Shown: positions 28,703-36,668 of the stretch, one piece after another
Layout: the number at the start of each line of letters is the position of its first letter
Position numbering within the stretch: the stretch's first letter is position 1
Origin: Sinorhizobium meliloti 4H41
GTDB lineage: Bacteria; Pseudomonadota; Alphaproteobacteria; Rhizobiales; Rhizobiaceae
Length of the DNA: 64,000 bases
Assembly (NCBI RefSeq): GCF_000375585.1
Contig: NZ_AQWP01000002.1
Location: forward strand, 620,001 to 684,000
Reading direction: 5' to 3'
Notes under the pieces: model-generated
Seen by the model: the letters and a program-made list of their open reading frames with translations, nothing else
The model's database searches: none
Told to the model about the DNA's origin: nothing
Translations under genes and position numbers: made by a program

Positions 28703-29752
28703 TCAGGTATAGCGATAGGGCGGCCCGGCCTTTTCCATTGTCTCGCGGTACTTCTTCAATATCTCTACGACCTTGGCCGCGCGCGGGCTGGTGGCAGCAA
28801 TCTCGTCCCAGAATTTCAGGGCCTCCGCTTCAACCGTTTTCCATTCCTCGTCCGGAATGGTCGTCAGTTCCAGCTTGGTGCCTTCGGCGCGCAACTTCGC
28901 CTCGCCGCCCCAGTACCAGTGCTGGCGATAGTAATGCGAGGAGTCGATGCAGAGGCGGAACAGCGTCTGCAGATGCTCCGGCACCTCCTTCCACCGTGCG
29001 GAGTTCGCAAAAAACGATCCGCACCAGGCGCCGGAGATATTGTTCGTCAGGAAGTACTTGGTGACGTCCGCCCAGCCCACCGTGTAGTCCTCGGTAATCC
29101 CCGACCAGGCGAGCCCGTCGAGTTCGCCCGTCTGCATGGCGACCTGCACGTCCTCCCAGGGCAGAGTGACGGGAACGACGCCGAAACGCGTCAGAAACTT
29201 GCCCGCGGTCGGGAAGGTGAAGATGCGCAGGCCCTTGAGGTCCGCAAGCGTCTTGATCGGCTTCACCGTTGCAAAGTTGCAGGGATCCCAGGATCCGGCC
29301 GAAAGCCAGGTGACCCCTTCGACTTCTCCGTAGGCTTCGGCCCAGATCTCGTTGAGGCCGTACTGATGAAAGAGCGTCGGCACGTCCAGGCTGTAGCGCG
29401 AAGCGAATGGGAAATAGCCGCCGAATACCTTGATGTCGACCGGTGAAGCCATCGAGTCGTCGTCGCTCTGAACCGCATCGATCGTACCGGCCTGCATGGC
29501 GCGGAACAATTCGCCGGTCGGCACGAGCTGATCGGCGGTGTAAAGGTCGATCTGCATCTCGCCATTGGCGGCCTTGTTGAAGGCATCGATCGCCGGCTTG
29601 ATGACATGTTCGGCGAGCGCCGGGCCGGCATAGGTCTGCAGGCGCCAGGTGATCTTTCCGGATTGCGCACGCACTGCCGGGGCAGCAAGCGCCGTCGTTC
29701 CGGCCGCGGCTGCAAGCCCGGCCTTCTTCAGAAAATCGCGTCTGTTGGTCAT
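28703..29752 (-). CDS. TRAP transporter solute-binding protein (DctP family)
   Basis: A 349-residue periplasmic receptor with a Tat signal (NRRDFLKK, then a hydrophobic stretch to AVRAQ). The body fits DctP/TAXI-independent TRAP receptors (TADQLVPTGELFRAMQAGTIDAV; LADLKGLRI; DVQVAMQTGELDG). At the position following GL(K/R)I, where most family members have the carboxylate-binding Arg, this protein has Phe (GLRIFTF). The ligand cleft region is rich in Trp/Tyr (SSHYYRQHWYWGG). Both hint at a non-carboxylate, possibly amine, ligand. It is the last of the dctQ-dctM-dctP block. Confidence 0.92.
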   Translation of the reverse strand: MTNRRDFLKKAGLAAAAGTTALAAPAVRAQSGKITWRLQTYAGPALAEHVIKPAIDAFNKAANGEMQIDLYTADQLVPTGELFRAMQAGTIDAVQSDDDSMASPVDIKVFGGYFPFASRYSLDVPTLFHQYGLNEIWAEAYGEVEGVTWLSAGSWDPCNFATVKPIKTLADLKGLRIFTFPTAGKFLTRFGVVPVTLPWEDVQVAMQTGELDGLAWSGITEDYTVGWADVTKYFLTNNISGAWCGSFFANSARWKEVPEHLQTLFRLCIDSSHYYRQHWYWGGEAKLRAEGTKLELTTIPDEEWKTVEAEALKFWDEIAATSPRAAKVVEILKKYRETMEKAGPPYRYT

Positions 29753-29848
29753 GTCCGTTTCCCTCTGTTTTCGTTCAACGTTCACTTCTTTTTCGGAGCC
29801 CCCCATCGGAAGGTCTCACCTCTTGCGGCGCAAGGCGCCGGCTCCCCG

Positions 29849-31174
29849 TCAGCCCTTCACATAGACATGGTGCGGCAGCCACAGTGCGATCTCCGGAAAC
29901 GCCGTCACGATTGCCAGTCCCACGAGCATCACCAGGACGAAGGGGAGCACCGATCTGTAGATGTCCATCAGCGATATCTCGGGAGGAGCCATCGCACGCA
30001 TCAGGAACAGGTTGTAGCCGAAGGGCGGAGTCATGTAGGCGATCTGGCAGGTTATCGTGTAGAGCACGCCGTACCAGATCAGATCGAAGCCGAGGCTGCC
30101 GACGAGAGGTATGTAGAGCGGGGCGACGATCACCAGCATGGCTGTGTCGTCGAGGAACGTGCCCATGACCAGATAGGAAAGCTGCATCAGGATCAGCACT
30201 TCCCACGGGCCCAGCCCCCATTTCTCCAGGAACAGGAACTCGATCGCCTTGACCGCTCCCAGACCGTCGAAGACCGCACCGAAGCAGAGCGCTGCCAGGA
30301 TGATCCACATGAACATGCAGGAGATGCCGAGTGTCTGCTCGATCGTCTTGTCGAAAACGGTCCATGTCAGACGCCCCTTCCACCAGGCCGCTACGAGGGC
30401 AGAAAGCGCCCCCACGGCGGAGCTCTCGACAAGGCTTGTGACGCCCATCACGAAGAGGCCCATCATCAGAAAGAAGATCATGAAGGGGAGGATGCCGGCG
30501 CGTAACAGCTTGAGCTTTTCGGCAAGCGGGACGTTCCGCTCCTCCTTGGGAAGCGCGGGCCCAAGATGCGGCTGTATCTTGCAGCGAAAGACCACATAGA
30601 TCGAAAACAGCAGTGCCAGAAGCAACCCCGGAAACACGCCTGCAAGCCAGAGCTGCCCCACCGGCTGACGCGCGATCATGCCGTAGAGCACCAGCACGAC
30701 GCTCGGCGGAACCAGAATGCCGAGTGAACTGCCCGCCTGAATGACTCCGGTCACCATCGTCTTGTCGTAGCCGCGGCGCAGGAGCTCGGGCAGCGCAATG
30801 GTCGCGCCGATCGCCATTCCCGCAACGCTGAGTCCGTTCATCGCGGAAATGATGACCATCAGCCCGATGGTGCCGAGCGCAAGCCCGCCGCGCAGGCCGC
30901 CCATCCACACGTGGAACATCTTGTAGAGATCCTCGGCGATCCCGGACTCCGACAGCATGTAGCCCATGAAGATGAAGAGCGGCAAAGTGAGCAGCGGATA
31001 CCATTTCATCAGCTTCATCGAAGCGGCGAAGGCCATCTCGAAGCCGCCATTGCCCCAGAGGAAGGCAGCCGAAACCGCGCCGACGACACCGATGGCCGCG
31101 AAGACCCTTTGCCCGGTCAGCATCGTCATCATCATGGACGAGAACATCATGAAGGCGATCATCTCGTAGCTCAT
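29849..31174 (-). CDS. dctM: TRAP transporter large permease (DctM)
   Basis: A 441-residue inner-membrane protein of about 12 hydrophobic segments, the sodium- or proton-driven translocating subunit of a TRAP system. Typical features are PLFIFMGYMLSESGIAEDLY near the first third, GATIALPELLRRGYDK, and IQAGSSLGILVPPSVVLVLYG. The ATG at 31174 overlaps the dctQ stop (ATGA). The gap to dctP is 96 bases. Substrate is set by the neighbouring binding protein and is inferred to be an amino alcohol or similar. Confidence 0.93.
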   Translation of the reverse strand: MSYEMIAFMMFSSMMMTMLTGQRVFAAIGVVGAVSAAFLWGNGGFEMAFAASMKLMKWYPLLTLPLFIFMGYMLSESGIAEDLYKMFHVWMGGLRGGLALGTIGLMVIISAMNGLSVAGMAIGATIALPELLRRGYDKTMVTGVIQAGSSLGILVPPSVVLVLYGMIARQPVGQLWLAGVFPGLLLALLFSIYVVFRCKIQPHLGPALPKEERNVPLAEKLKLLRAGILPFMIFFLMMGLFVMGVTSLVESSAVGALSALVAAWWKGRLTWTVFDKTIEQTLGISCMFMWIILAALCFGAVFDGLGAVKAIEFLFLEKWGLGPWEVLILMQLSYLVMGTFLDDTAMLVIVAPLYIPLVGSLGFDLIWYGVLYTITCQIAYMTPPFGYNLFLMRAMAPPEISLMDIYRSVLPFVLVMLVGLAIVTAFPEIALWLPHHVYVKG

Positions 31175-31680
31175 GCGATCGGCCTCCCCATCGCCCGGGC
31201 AAGGTCCTTGATGAAGATGGACGTTGCCTGCAGGAGAGTGAGTGCGATGCCTATCGTCATGACGATCTTGATCGGCGCCATGTAGGGTGCCCAGCTCGAA
31301 TAGCTGGTCTCACCGTATTTCAACGCGTAAGCAGTGCTGGAAACGCCCCCATAAAGCAGGAAGCCCAGATAGACGAAGAGCATGAGGATGGTGATCGCAT
31401 CGACCGCAGCGCGCGTGCGCGCAGTCCAGCGGCCATAGACCAGGTCCATACGCACGTGGCTGTCGAGCTGGAGCGAATAGGCCCCACCCAGCAGGTAGTA
31501 TGCCGCCATGACGAATTGTGCCATTTCGAGCGTCCAGAGCGACGGCAGCAGCCAGGCCTTCGATACGGACGAATAGAGCAGAATGCCCATCATCGCGAAG
31601 ATCAGATACATGGTCGTCCGGCCGACGCGGCGATTGAAGCCGTCGACCGTCCGCACATAGGTTTTCAAATATTCAGGCAT
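31171..31680 (-). CDS. dctQ: TRAP transporter small permease (DctQ)
   Basis: A 169-residue inner-membrane protein with four hydrophobic segments, matching the DctQ subunit of TRAP importers. It carries the family pattern of a central QLDSHVRMDLVYGRW, close to the conserved HVRVD motif. Its stop overlaps dctM (ATGA). Upstream, 127 bases separate it from the amidohydrolase gene; the whole set probably forms one transcript. Confidence 0.9.
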   Translation of the reverse strand: MPEYLKTYVRTVDGFNRRVGRTTMYLIFAMMGILLYSSVSKAWLLPSLWTLEMAQFVMAAYYLLGGAYSLQLDSHVRMDLVYGRWTARTRAAVDAITILMLFVYLGFLLYGGVSSTAYALKYGETSYSSWAPYMAPIKIVMTIGIALTLLQATSIFIKDLARAMGRPIA

Positions 31681-31807
31681 CGCGGCGCCCTGCCCCGCGC
31701 GCGCCGTCAGGACGAGGAAGCTCCCCTCCCATAGCTGCCGATCCGATCATGGGCTGCATCTCTCCTGTTCACCGTCATCACCGCGGCTTCGCCGCTCCCC
31801 GGGTCTA

Positions 31808-32581
31808 TTATTGTGCCGGAAGGGCAACCGCGCTCGTTGCGAGCAGCCCCGCCAGATAATCGGCCATGACCCTTTGGCCGACTTTATCGCGGATGAGATC
31901 GTTGCGGATCTCGATCATGACGTTGGGCACGCCAAGGCGGATACCGTATTCGATCAGACTGTGCGTCACGCCGTCGGCCGGTCCGTAAGGTTCGTTGCGG
32001 CGGACGTCGTATCCCGCCTCCGCGGTCGCCGCGGCGGCAAGCATGCGCTCCGCGAGCCGGCTGTCCGCATCGTGCAGAATGCCGAGCTCGACGGTCCGCG
32101 GCTTGCCGAAATAGATCGGCGTGAAACTGTGTATGGTCACGAGAACCGGCCCTCTGCGCGCGGCCTTGCGGTCTGCCACCGCGCGCGTGACCGCCGCGTG
32201 AAACGGCAGGTAAATCTCCTGGATCCGCGCCTGCCGCTCCGCGGCCGACAGGGCGACGTTGCCGGGCACCTCATAGGTCTCGCTGACGGAAGGCATCGCC
32301 GCAGCCGCTTCCGGCGGTCTGTTGCAGTCATAGGCAAGCCGCGAAAAACGCTGATGAATCAAGGTGCCATCCAGCTCTTTGGAGAGCAGCCGGGAGACAG
32401 CCAACGCGCCGGGATCCCAGGCGATATGGCTTTCGAGCGCTTCTCCGGAGAGACCGAGCGTTCCCAGGCGTTCGGGCATACGGTTCGAGGCATGCTCGCA
32501 GACGAAGAGAAAATCTCCCGCTGCTTCAGCGTTCTCGATCGCGACCGGGTCGCCCTCTGCCTCAGTCAAAAGTCTCGTCAA
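31808..32581 (-). CDS. N-formylglutamate amidohydrolase (HutG-like) family protein
   Basis: A 257-residue zinc-type hydrolase. FLFVCEHASNRMP, AWDPGALAV, DCNRPPEA, VTIHSFTPIYFGKPR and MIEIRNDLIRDK are all family blocks with metal- and substrate-binding His/Glu/Arg. Histidine-degradation genes are absent nearby. Instead it heads a TRAP/gamma-glutamyl-ligase/ADH/ALDH cluster, so it may hydrolyse an N-acyl or gamma-glutamyl amide intermediate rather than formylglutamate. First gene of the minus-strand unit; the intergenic region with RpiR at 32582-32751 holds paired operator-like sites. Confidence 0.88.
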   Translation of the reverse strand: MTRLLTEAEGDPVAIENAEAAGDFLFVCEHASNRMPERLGTLGLSGEALESHIAWDPGALAVSRLLSKELDGTLIHQRFSRLAYDCNRPPEAAAAMPSVSETYEVPGNVALSAAERQARIQEIYLPFHAAVTRAVADRKAARRGPVLVTIHSFTPIYFGKPRTVELGILHDADSRLAERMLAAAATAEAGYDVRRNEPYGPADGVTHSLIEYGIRLGVPNVMIEIRNDLIRDKVGQRVMADYLAGLLATSAVALPAQ

Positions 32582-32616
32582 AACCGGCTCCCCAATGCCT
32601 TGGCAGACGATGATTA

Positions 32617-32632
32617 TGAAGAGAATTCTTCA
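32617..32632. promoter_or_regulatory. Operator-like palindrome 1 (TGAAGA-N4-TCTTCA)
   Basis: An inverted repeat with perfect 6-base arms, TGAAGA and TCTTCA, 36 bases from the start of the amidohydrolase gene. It matches the TGAA-N8-TTCA frame of the second site 42 bases away. Possible binding site of the divergently encoded RpiR regulator. Confidence 0.5.
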
Positions 32633-32658
32633 CGAATGGGCTGCTGTCAATGGAAAAC

Positions 32659-32674
32659 TGAAACGATCTTTTCA
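32659..32674. promoter_or_regulatory. Operator-like palindrome 2 (TGAAA-N6-TTTCA)
   Basis: Inverted repeat with 5-base arms in the same 16-base TGAA-N8-TTCA frame as the site at 32617. The two are 42 bases apart, about four helical turns, so a dimer-of-dimers could bind both on one face. It lies about 80 bases before the RpiR start. Confidence 0.45.
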
Positions 32675-32751
32675 AAATTGCGATTGACTCCGATTGTGAC
32701 AGCGATGTTTAATTTCCGGCAAGCTGGCAAAGACCGGCCAAGGGGACGACA

Positions 32752-33630
32752 TTGAACGGCAACACGGCTTCCATGACGGTGTCGGATGTGATCAGCGCAC
32801 ATTTCGCCGCGCTGACGCGCGCCGAAAGGCAGTTGGCGGAGACACTTCTCGATAATTACCCGGTCTCCGGTCTCGGCTCGATCACCACCGTTGCAGAGAA
32901 CGCCGGCGTTTCGACGCCGACGGTCGCCCGCATGGTTCAGAAGCTCGGTTTTCGCGGCTTCCCGGACTTTCAGGCACGGCTTCATCAGGAGCTCGAGGCG
33001 ACGATTTCCAATCCGATCGCGAAGCACGACCGCTGGGCGGCCAGCGCGCCGGGAACCCATACGCTCAACCGCTTCGCCGACGCGGTCATGGGAAACATGC
33101 GCCAGACGCTGTCGCAGATCGAGCCCGCGGAGTTCGACACGGCCGCCGCACTCGTTGCCGATTTGAAGCGCAGGGTCTATCTCGTCGGCGGGCGCATCAC
33201 CCGCTCTCTCGCGGATTACCTCTTCACTCATCTTCAGGTCATCCGAACCGGCGTGACGCAGATCGCCGCGAACCCGAGTTCGTGGCCGCATTACGTGCTG
33301 GACATGCGCCCGGGAGACGTCCTCATCCTGTTTGACATCCGCCGTTACGAGCAGGAAATGGAAACGCTCGCCCGCTCCGCCCGAGACCGCGGCGTCGAGA
33401 TCATCCTCTTCACGGACCAGTGGGGCTCTCCGGTCGCCAAGTCTTCATCGAAGGTTTTCCGCGCCCGGATCGAGGTTCCCTCCGCATGGGACAGTTCCGT
33501 CATGCTGCTCTTCCTCGTGGAGGCGCTGATCGAGGCGGTACAGAGCTCGAACTGGGACCAAACCCGGGACCGGATGAAGACGCTGGAGGGCCTGTTCGAT
33601 TCCACCCGCATTTTCCGCAAGCCGGTCTAG
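32752..33630 (+). CDS. MurR/RpiR family transcriptional regulator with SIS domain
   Basis: A 292-residue regulator. Residues about 8-85 are an RpiR helix-turn-helix (LTRAERQLAETLLDNYP, then VAENAGVSTPTVARMVQKLGFRGFPDFQ). Residues about 120-270 form a SIS sugar-phosphate-binding domain (VYLVGGRITRSLADYL; GDVLILFDIRRYEQE). The probable start is the TTG at 32752, preceded by AGGGGACGACA; the first ATG (32773) has no such site. It is divergent from the amidohydrolase/TRAP operon and 186 bases upstream of an ABC importer, so it could regulate either or both. Confidence 0.9.
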   Translation: MNGNTASMTVSDVISAHFAALTRAERQLAETLLDNYPVSGLGSITTVAENAGVSTPTVARMVQKLGFRGFPDFQARLHQELEATISNPIAKHDRWAASAPGTHTLNRFADAVMGNMRQTLSQIEPAEFDTAAALVADLKRRVYLVGGRITRSLADYLFTHLQVIRTGVTQIAANPSSWPHYVLDMRPGDVLILFDIRRYEQEMETLARSARDRGVEIILFTDQWGSPVAKSSSKVFRARIEVPSAWDSSVMLLFLVEALIEAVQSSNWDQTRDRMKTLEGLFDSTRIFRKPV

Positions 33631-33816
33631 GAGGGCTCCGGCGGCTTGAATTCTCTGATGGAAGAGCATTCAGGCGACATTCGAATGCAACCGGGGCGGA
33701 TTGCTCCGAAGCCGACATATCTGCCGCAGGCGGGACAAAGCCTGTCACATAAGCTTCATCGCATATCTTTAACTGCATCGGCGAAATTGACTGAAAACCC
33801 AATAAGGAGAACCCCA

Positions 33817-34920
33817 GTGATTTCAAGGACTCAACGCCTGCTCTCGCTTTCGACCGCCATGCTGCTCGCAACGACGGCAGTAGCCGTTGCCGAGCCGAGC
33901 GAAGAGCTCATCGCAGCCGCCAAGAAGGAAGGCACGCTGACGACAATCGCGCTCCCGCACAATTGGTGCGGGTACGGCGACGTGATCGCCGGCTTCAAGG
34001 CCAAATACGGCATCGAAGTCAACGAACTGAACCCGGATGCGGGCTCCGGAGACGAGATCGAGGCGATCAAGGCCAACAAGGGCAACACCGGCCCGCAGGC
34101 ACCCGACGTCATCGACGTCGGCCTCTCGTTCGGTCCCTCGGCCAAGGCCGAAGGCCTGATTCAGCCCTACAAGGTCTCTACCTGGGACACGATTCCGGAC
34201 ACGGCCAAGGATCCGGAAGGCTATTGGTACGGCGACTATTACGGCGTTCTCTCCTTCGTGGTGAACACCGATATCGTCAAGGACGTGCCGAAGGACTGGG
34301 CGGACCTCAAGAAGTCCGACTATGCGAACTCGGTCGCCCTCGCCGGCGATCCGCGCGCATCCAACCAGGCGGTGCAGGCGGTCTATGCCGCCGGCCTCGC
34401 GGCCGGCGAAACCGATGCGGCAAAGGCCGGGGAAGCGGGCCTGGCCTTCTTCGCCGAGGTCAACAAGGCCGGCAACTTCGTCCCGGTCATCGGCAAGTCC
34501 GCCTCGCTTGCGCAAGGCTCGACGCCGATCATCATCGCCTGGGACTATAACGGCCTCTCCTGGCGCGACAGCCTGAACGGCAACCCGCCGGTCGAAGTCG
34601 TCGTCCCGGCCTCCGGCGTCGTCGCCGGCGTCTACGTGCAGGCGATCTCTGCCTTCGCTCCGCATCCGAACGCCGCCAAGCTCTGGATGGAATATCTTTA
34701 TTCGGACGAAGGTCAGCTCGGCTGGCTGAAGGGCTACTGCCACCCGATCCGCTTCAACGACCTCGTCAAGAACGGCAAGGTTCCGCAGGAAATGCTCGAC
34801 AAGCTGCCGCCGGCCGCATCCTACGAAAAGGCCGTGTTCCCGACACTCGACGAGCAGGCCAAGGGCAAGGAAGCGATCACCACCAAATGGGACAGCGTCG
34901 TCGGCGCGAGCGTGCAGTAA
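33817..34920 (+). CDS. ABC transporter periplasmic binding protein (PotD/FbpA-like)
   Basis: A 367-residue secreted receptor. The GTG at 33817 follows AAGGAGA at ideal spacing and begins a signal peptide (VISRTQRLLSLSTAML... cleaved near AVAEP). The mature part opens AAKKEGTLTTIALPHNW and fits the type II binding proteins of spermidine/iron(III)/phosphonate-like importers. LSWRDSLNGNPPVEVVVPASG and HPNAAKLWMEYLYSDEGQ are standard late blocks. Ligand unknown. First gene of a four-gene importer operon behind the RpiR regulator. Confidence 0.9.
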   Translation: MISRTQRLLSLSTAMLLATTAVAVAEPSEELIAAAKKEGTLTTIALPHNWCGYGDVIAGFKAKYGIEVNELNPDAGSGDEIEAIKANKGNTGPQAPDVIDVGLSFGPSAKAEGLIQPYKVSTWDTIPDTAKDPEGYWYGDYYGVLSFVVNTDIVKDVPKDWADLKKSDYANSVALAGDPRASNQAVQAVYAAGLAAGETDAAKAGEAGLAFFAEVNKAGNFVPVIGKSASLAQGSTPIIIAWDYNGLSWRDSLNGNPPVEVVVPASGVVAGVYVQAISAFAPHPNAAKLWMEYLYSDEGQLGWLKGYCHPIRFNDLVKNGKVPQEMLDKLPPAASYEKAVFPTLDEQAKGKEAITTKWDSVVGASVQ

Positions 34921-34997
34921 CCGCCATTGCGTACCTCCCCGCCTCGTACGTGGCGGGGAGGTCATTTTCCTCCGACGCCGGGACAGCCGAAAGCTTT

Positions 34998-35879
34998 ATG
35001 ACCACGACAACAGCAGCAGCACCCCTGATCAGCAAACGAGCGATCATCGACTGGCTGGGCATCGCGCCCTTCATGATTTTCGCGCTGATGTTCCTGGTCG
35101 TTCCGACGCTCTATCTCGTCACCGGCGCCTTCCTCACGCCTGCAGGCGAGTTCACCTTCAAGAATATCGGCGATCTCTTCACGCCCTCGATCCTCTCCGC
35201 CTACTGGATTTCGATCCGCGTATCGGTCGCCTCCTCGCTCGGCGGCGCGCTCATCGGCTTTTTCCTTGCGTGGGCGATCGTGCTTGGCGGGCTGCCGGGC
35301 TGGATTCGCTCCGGGCTCCTCACCTTTTCCGGCGTCGCCTCCAACTTCGCGGGCGTTCCGCTCGCCTTCGCCTTTCTCGCCACCCTCGGCCGCACCGGTC
35401 TTGTCACCGTGTTTCTGCGCGACTGGTTCGGCTTCAATCTCTATTCGACGGGGTTCAATCTCCTGAGCTTCCTCGGCCTCACCATCACCTACATGTATTT
35501 CCAGATCCCGCTGATGGTGCTGATTCTTACGCCGGCGCTCGACGGCATGAAGAAGGAATGGCGCGAAGCTTCCGAAATTCTCGGCGCCTCCACCTGGCAA
35601 TACTGGCGCATGGTGGCGCTGCCGATCCTCTGGCCGAGCCTGCTCGGCACGACGCTCCTGCTCTTCGCCAACGCCTTCGGCGCGATCGCCACCGCCTACG
35701 CGCTGACCGGCAGTTCGCTCAATATCGTGCCGATCCTGCTCTATGCGCAGATCCGCGGCGACGTGCTCCATAATCCGAATCTCGGCTATGCGCTGGCGCT
35801 CGGCATGATCGTCATCACCGGCATCTCCAATATTCTCTACATCTGGCTGCGGATGCGCGCCGAACGGTGGCAGAAATGA
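34998..35879 (+). CDS. ABC transporter permease 1
   Basis: A 293-residue inner-membrane permease with about six hydrophobic segments and the cytoplasmic EAA loop (EWREASEILGASTWQYWRMVALPILWPSL region) that contacts the ATPase. It corresponds to PotB/FbpB-type first permeases. The ATG at 34998 is 78 bases after the binding-protein stop; the longer open frame from 34887 overlaps that gene and is rejected. Its stop overlaps permease 2 (ATGA). Confidence 0.9.
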   Translation: MTTTTAAAPLISKRAIIDWLGIAPFMIFALMFLVVPTLYLVTGAFLTPAGEFTFKNIGDLFTPSILSAYWISIRVSVASSLGGALIGFFLAWAIVLGGLPGWIRSGLLTFSGVASNFAGVPLAFAFLATLGRTGLVTVFLRDWFGFNLYSTGFNLLSFLGLTITYMYFQIPLMVLILTPALDGMKKEWREASEILGASTWQYWRMVALPILWPSLLGTTLLLFANAFGAIATAYALTGSSLNIVPILLYAQIRGDVLHNPNLGYALALGMIVITGISNILYIWLRMRAERWQK

Positions 35880-36664
35880 AAGCAAGACGTCTCGGTGCCT
35901 GGATCGCCATCGCCATCGGAGCGAGCTATTTCATCGTCCCGCTGCTCGGCACGCTGGAATTCTCGCTGCGCATGCGCCGCGATGCCTATTCCTTCGACGC
36001 TTACCGGTCGGTCTTCTCCGACTTCCAGTTTCGCGAGACCTTCGGCTATTCGATGCTGATGGCGTTTTTCACGATCATCTTCGGCATGCTGCTGGTGGTG
36101 CCGACCGCCTACTGGGTGCGGCTGCGCCTGCCCCAGGTCCGCCCCGTCATCGAGTTCATCACGCTGCTGCCGCTCGTCATTCCGGCGATCGTCATCGTCT
36201 TCGGCTATCTCAGACTCTATAATTCCTCATCGTTCCTGCCGCTGACCGGCTCCACTTCCGGGACCAATGCGCTCCTGATGTTCTCCTACATGACGCTGTC
36301 GCTTCCCTATATGTACCGCGCCGTCGACACGGCGATGCGGGCCATCGATGTCAGAACGCTGACCGAGGCCGCGGAAAGCCTCGGCGCCAAATGGCCGACC
36401 ATCCTCTTCCGCTGCATTTTCCCGAATGTGATGAGCGGCGTGCTTTCCGGTGCCTTCATCACCTTCGCGATCGTCATGGGCGAATTCACCATGGCGGCGC
36501 TCCTCAACCGCCCGGCCTTCGGCCCCTATCTGCAGCTTGTCGGCGCCAACAAGGCCTACGAGCCTTCGGCGCTCGCCGTCATCGCATTCGCGATCACCTG
36601 GCTCAGCATGGGATTGATCCAGCTCGTATCGCGCTTCCAGAAATCCGCTCCGGCCAAGGCTTGA
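35876..36664 (+). CDS. ABC transporter permease 2
   Basis: A 262-residue inner-membrane permease of the PotC type, six hydrophobic segments, with its EAA loop at TEAAESLGAKWPTILFRCIFPNVMSG. The ATG at 35876 overlaps the stop of permease 1. Four bases separate its stop from the ATPase gene's ATG, so permease and ATPase are tightly co-expressed. Partners: binding protein 33817, permease 34998, ATPase 36669. Confidence 0.9.
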   Translation: MKARRLGAWIAIAIGASYFIVPLLGTLEFSLRMRRDAYSFDAYRSVFSDFQFRETFGYSMLMAFFTIIFGMLLVVPTAYWVRLRLPQVRPVIEFITLLPLVIPAIVIVFGYLRLYNSSSFLPLTGSTSGTNALLMFSYMTLSLPYMYRAVDTAMRAIDVRTLTEAAESLGAKWPTILFRCIFPNVMSGVLSGAFITFAIVMGEFTMAALLNRPAFGPYLQLVGANKAYEPSALAVIAFAITWLSMGLIQLVSRFQKSAPAKA

Positions 36665-36668
36665 TCAC

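Noticed and set aside
24519-32581. Histidine utilisation (hut) operon
   Set aside because: Only a HutG-like gene is present; hutU, hutH, hutI and the hut regulator are missing, and the partner genes suit amine metabolism better.
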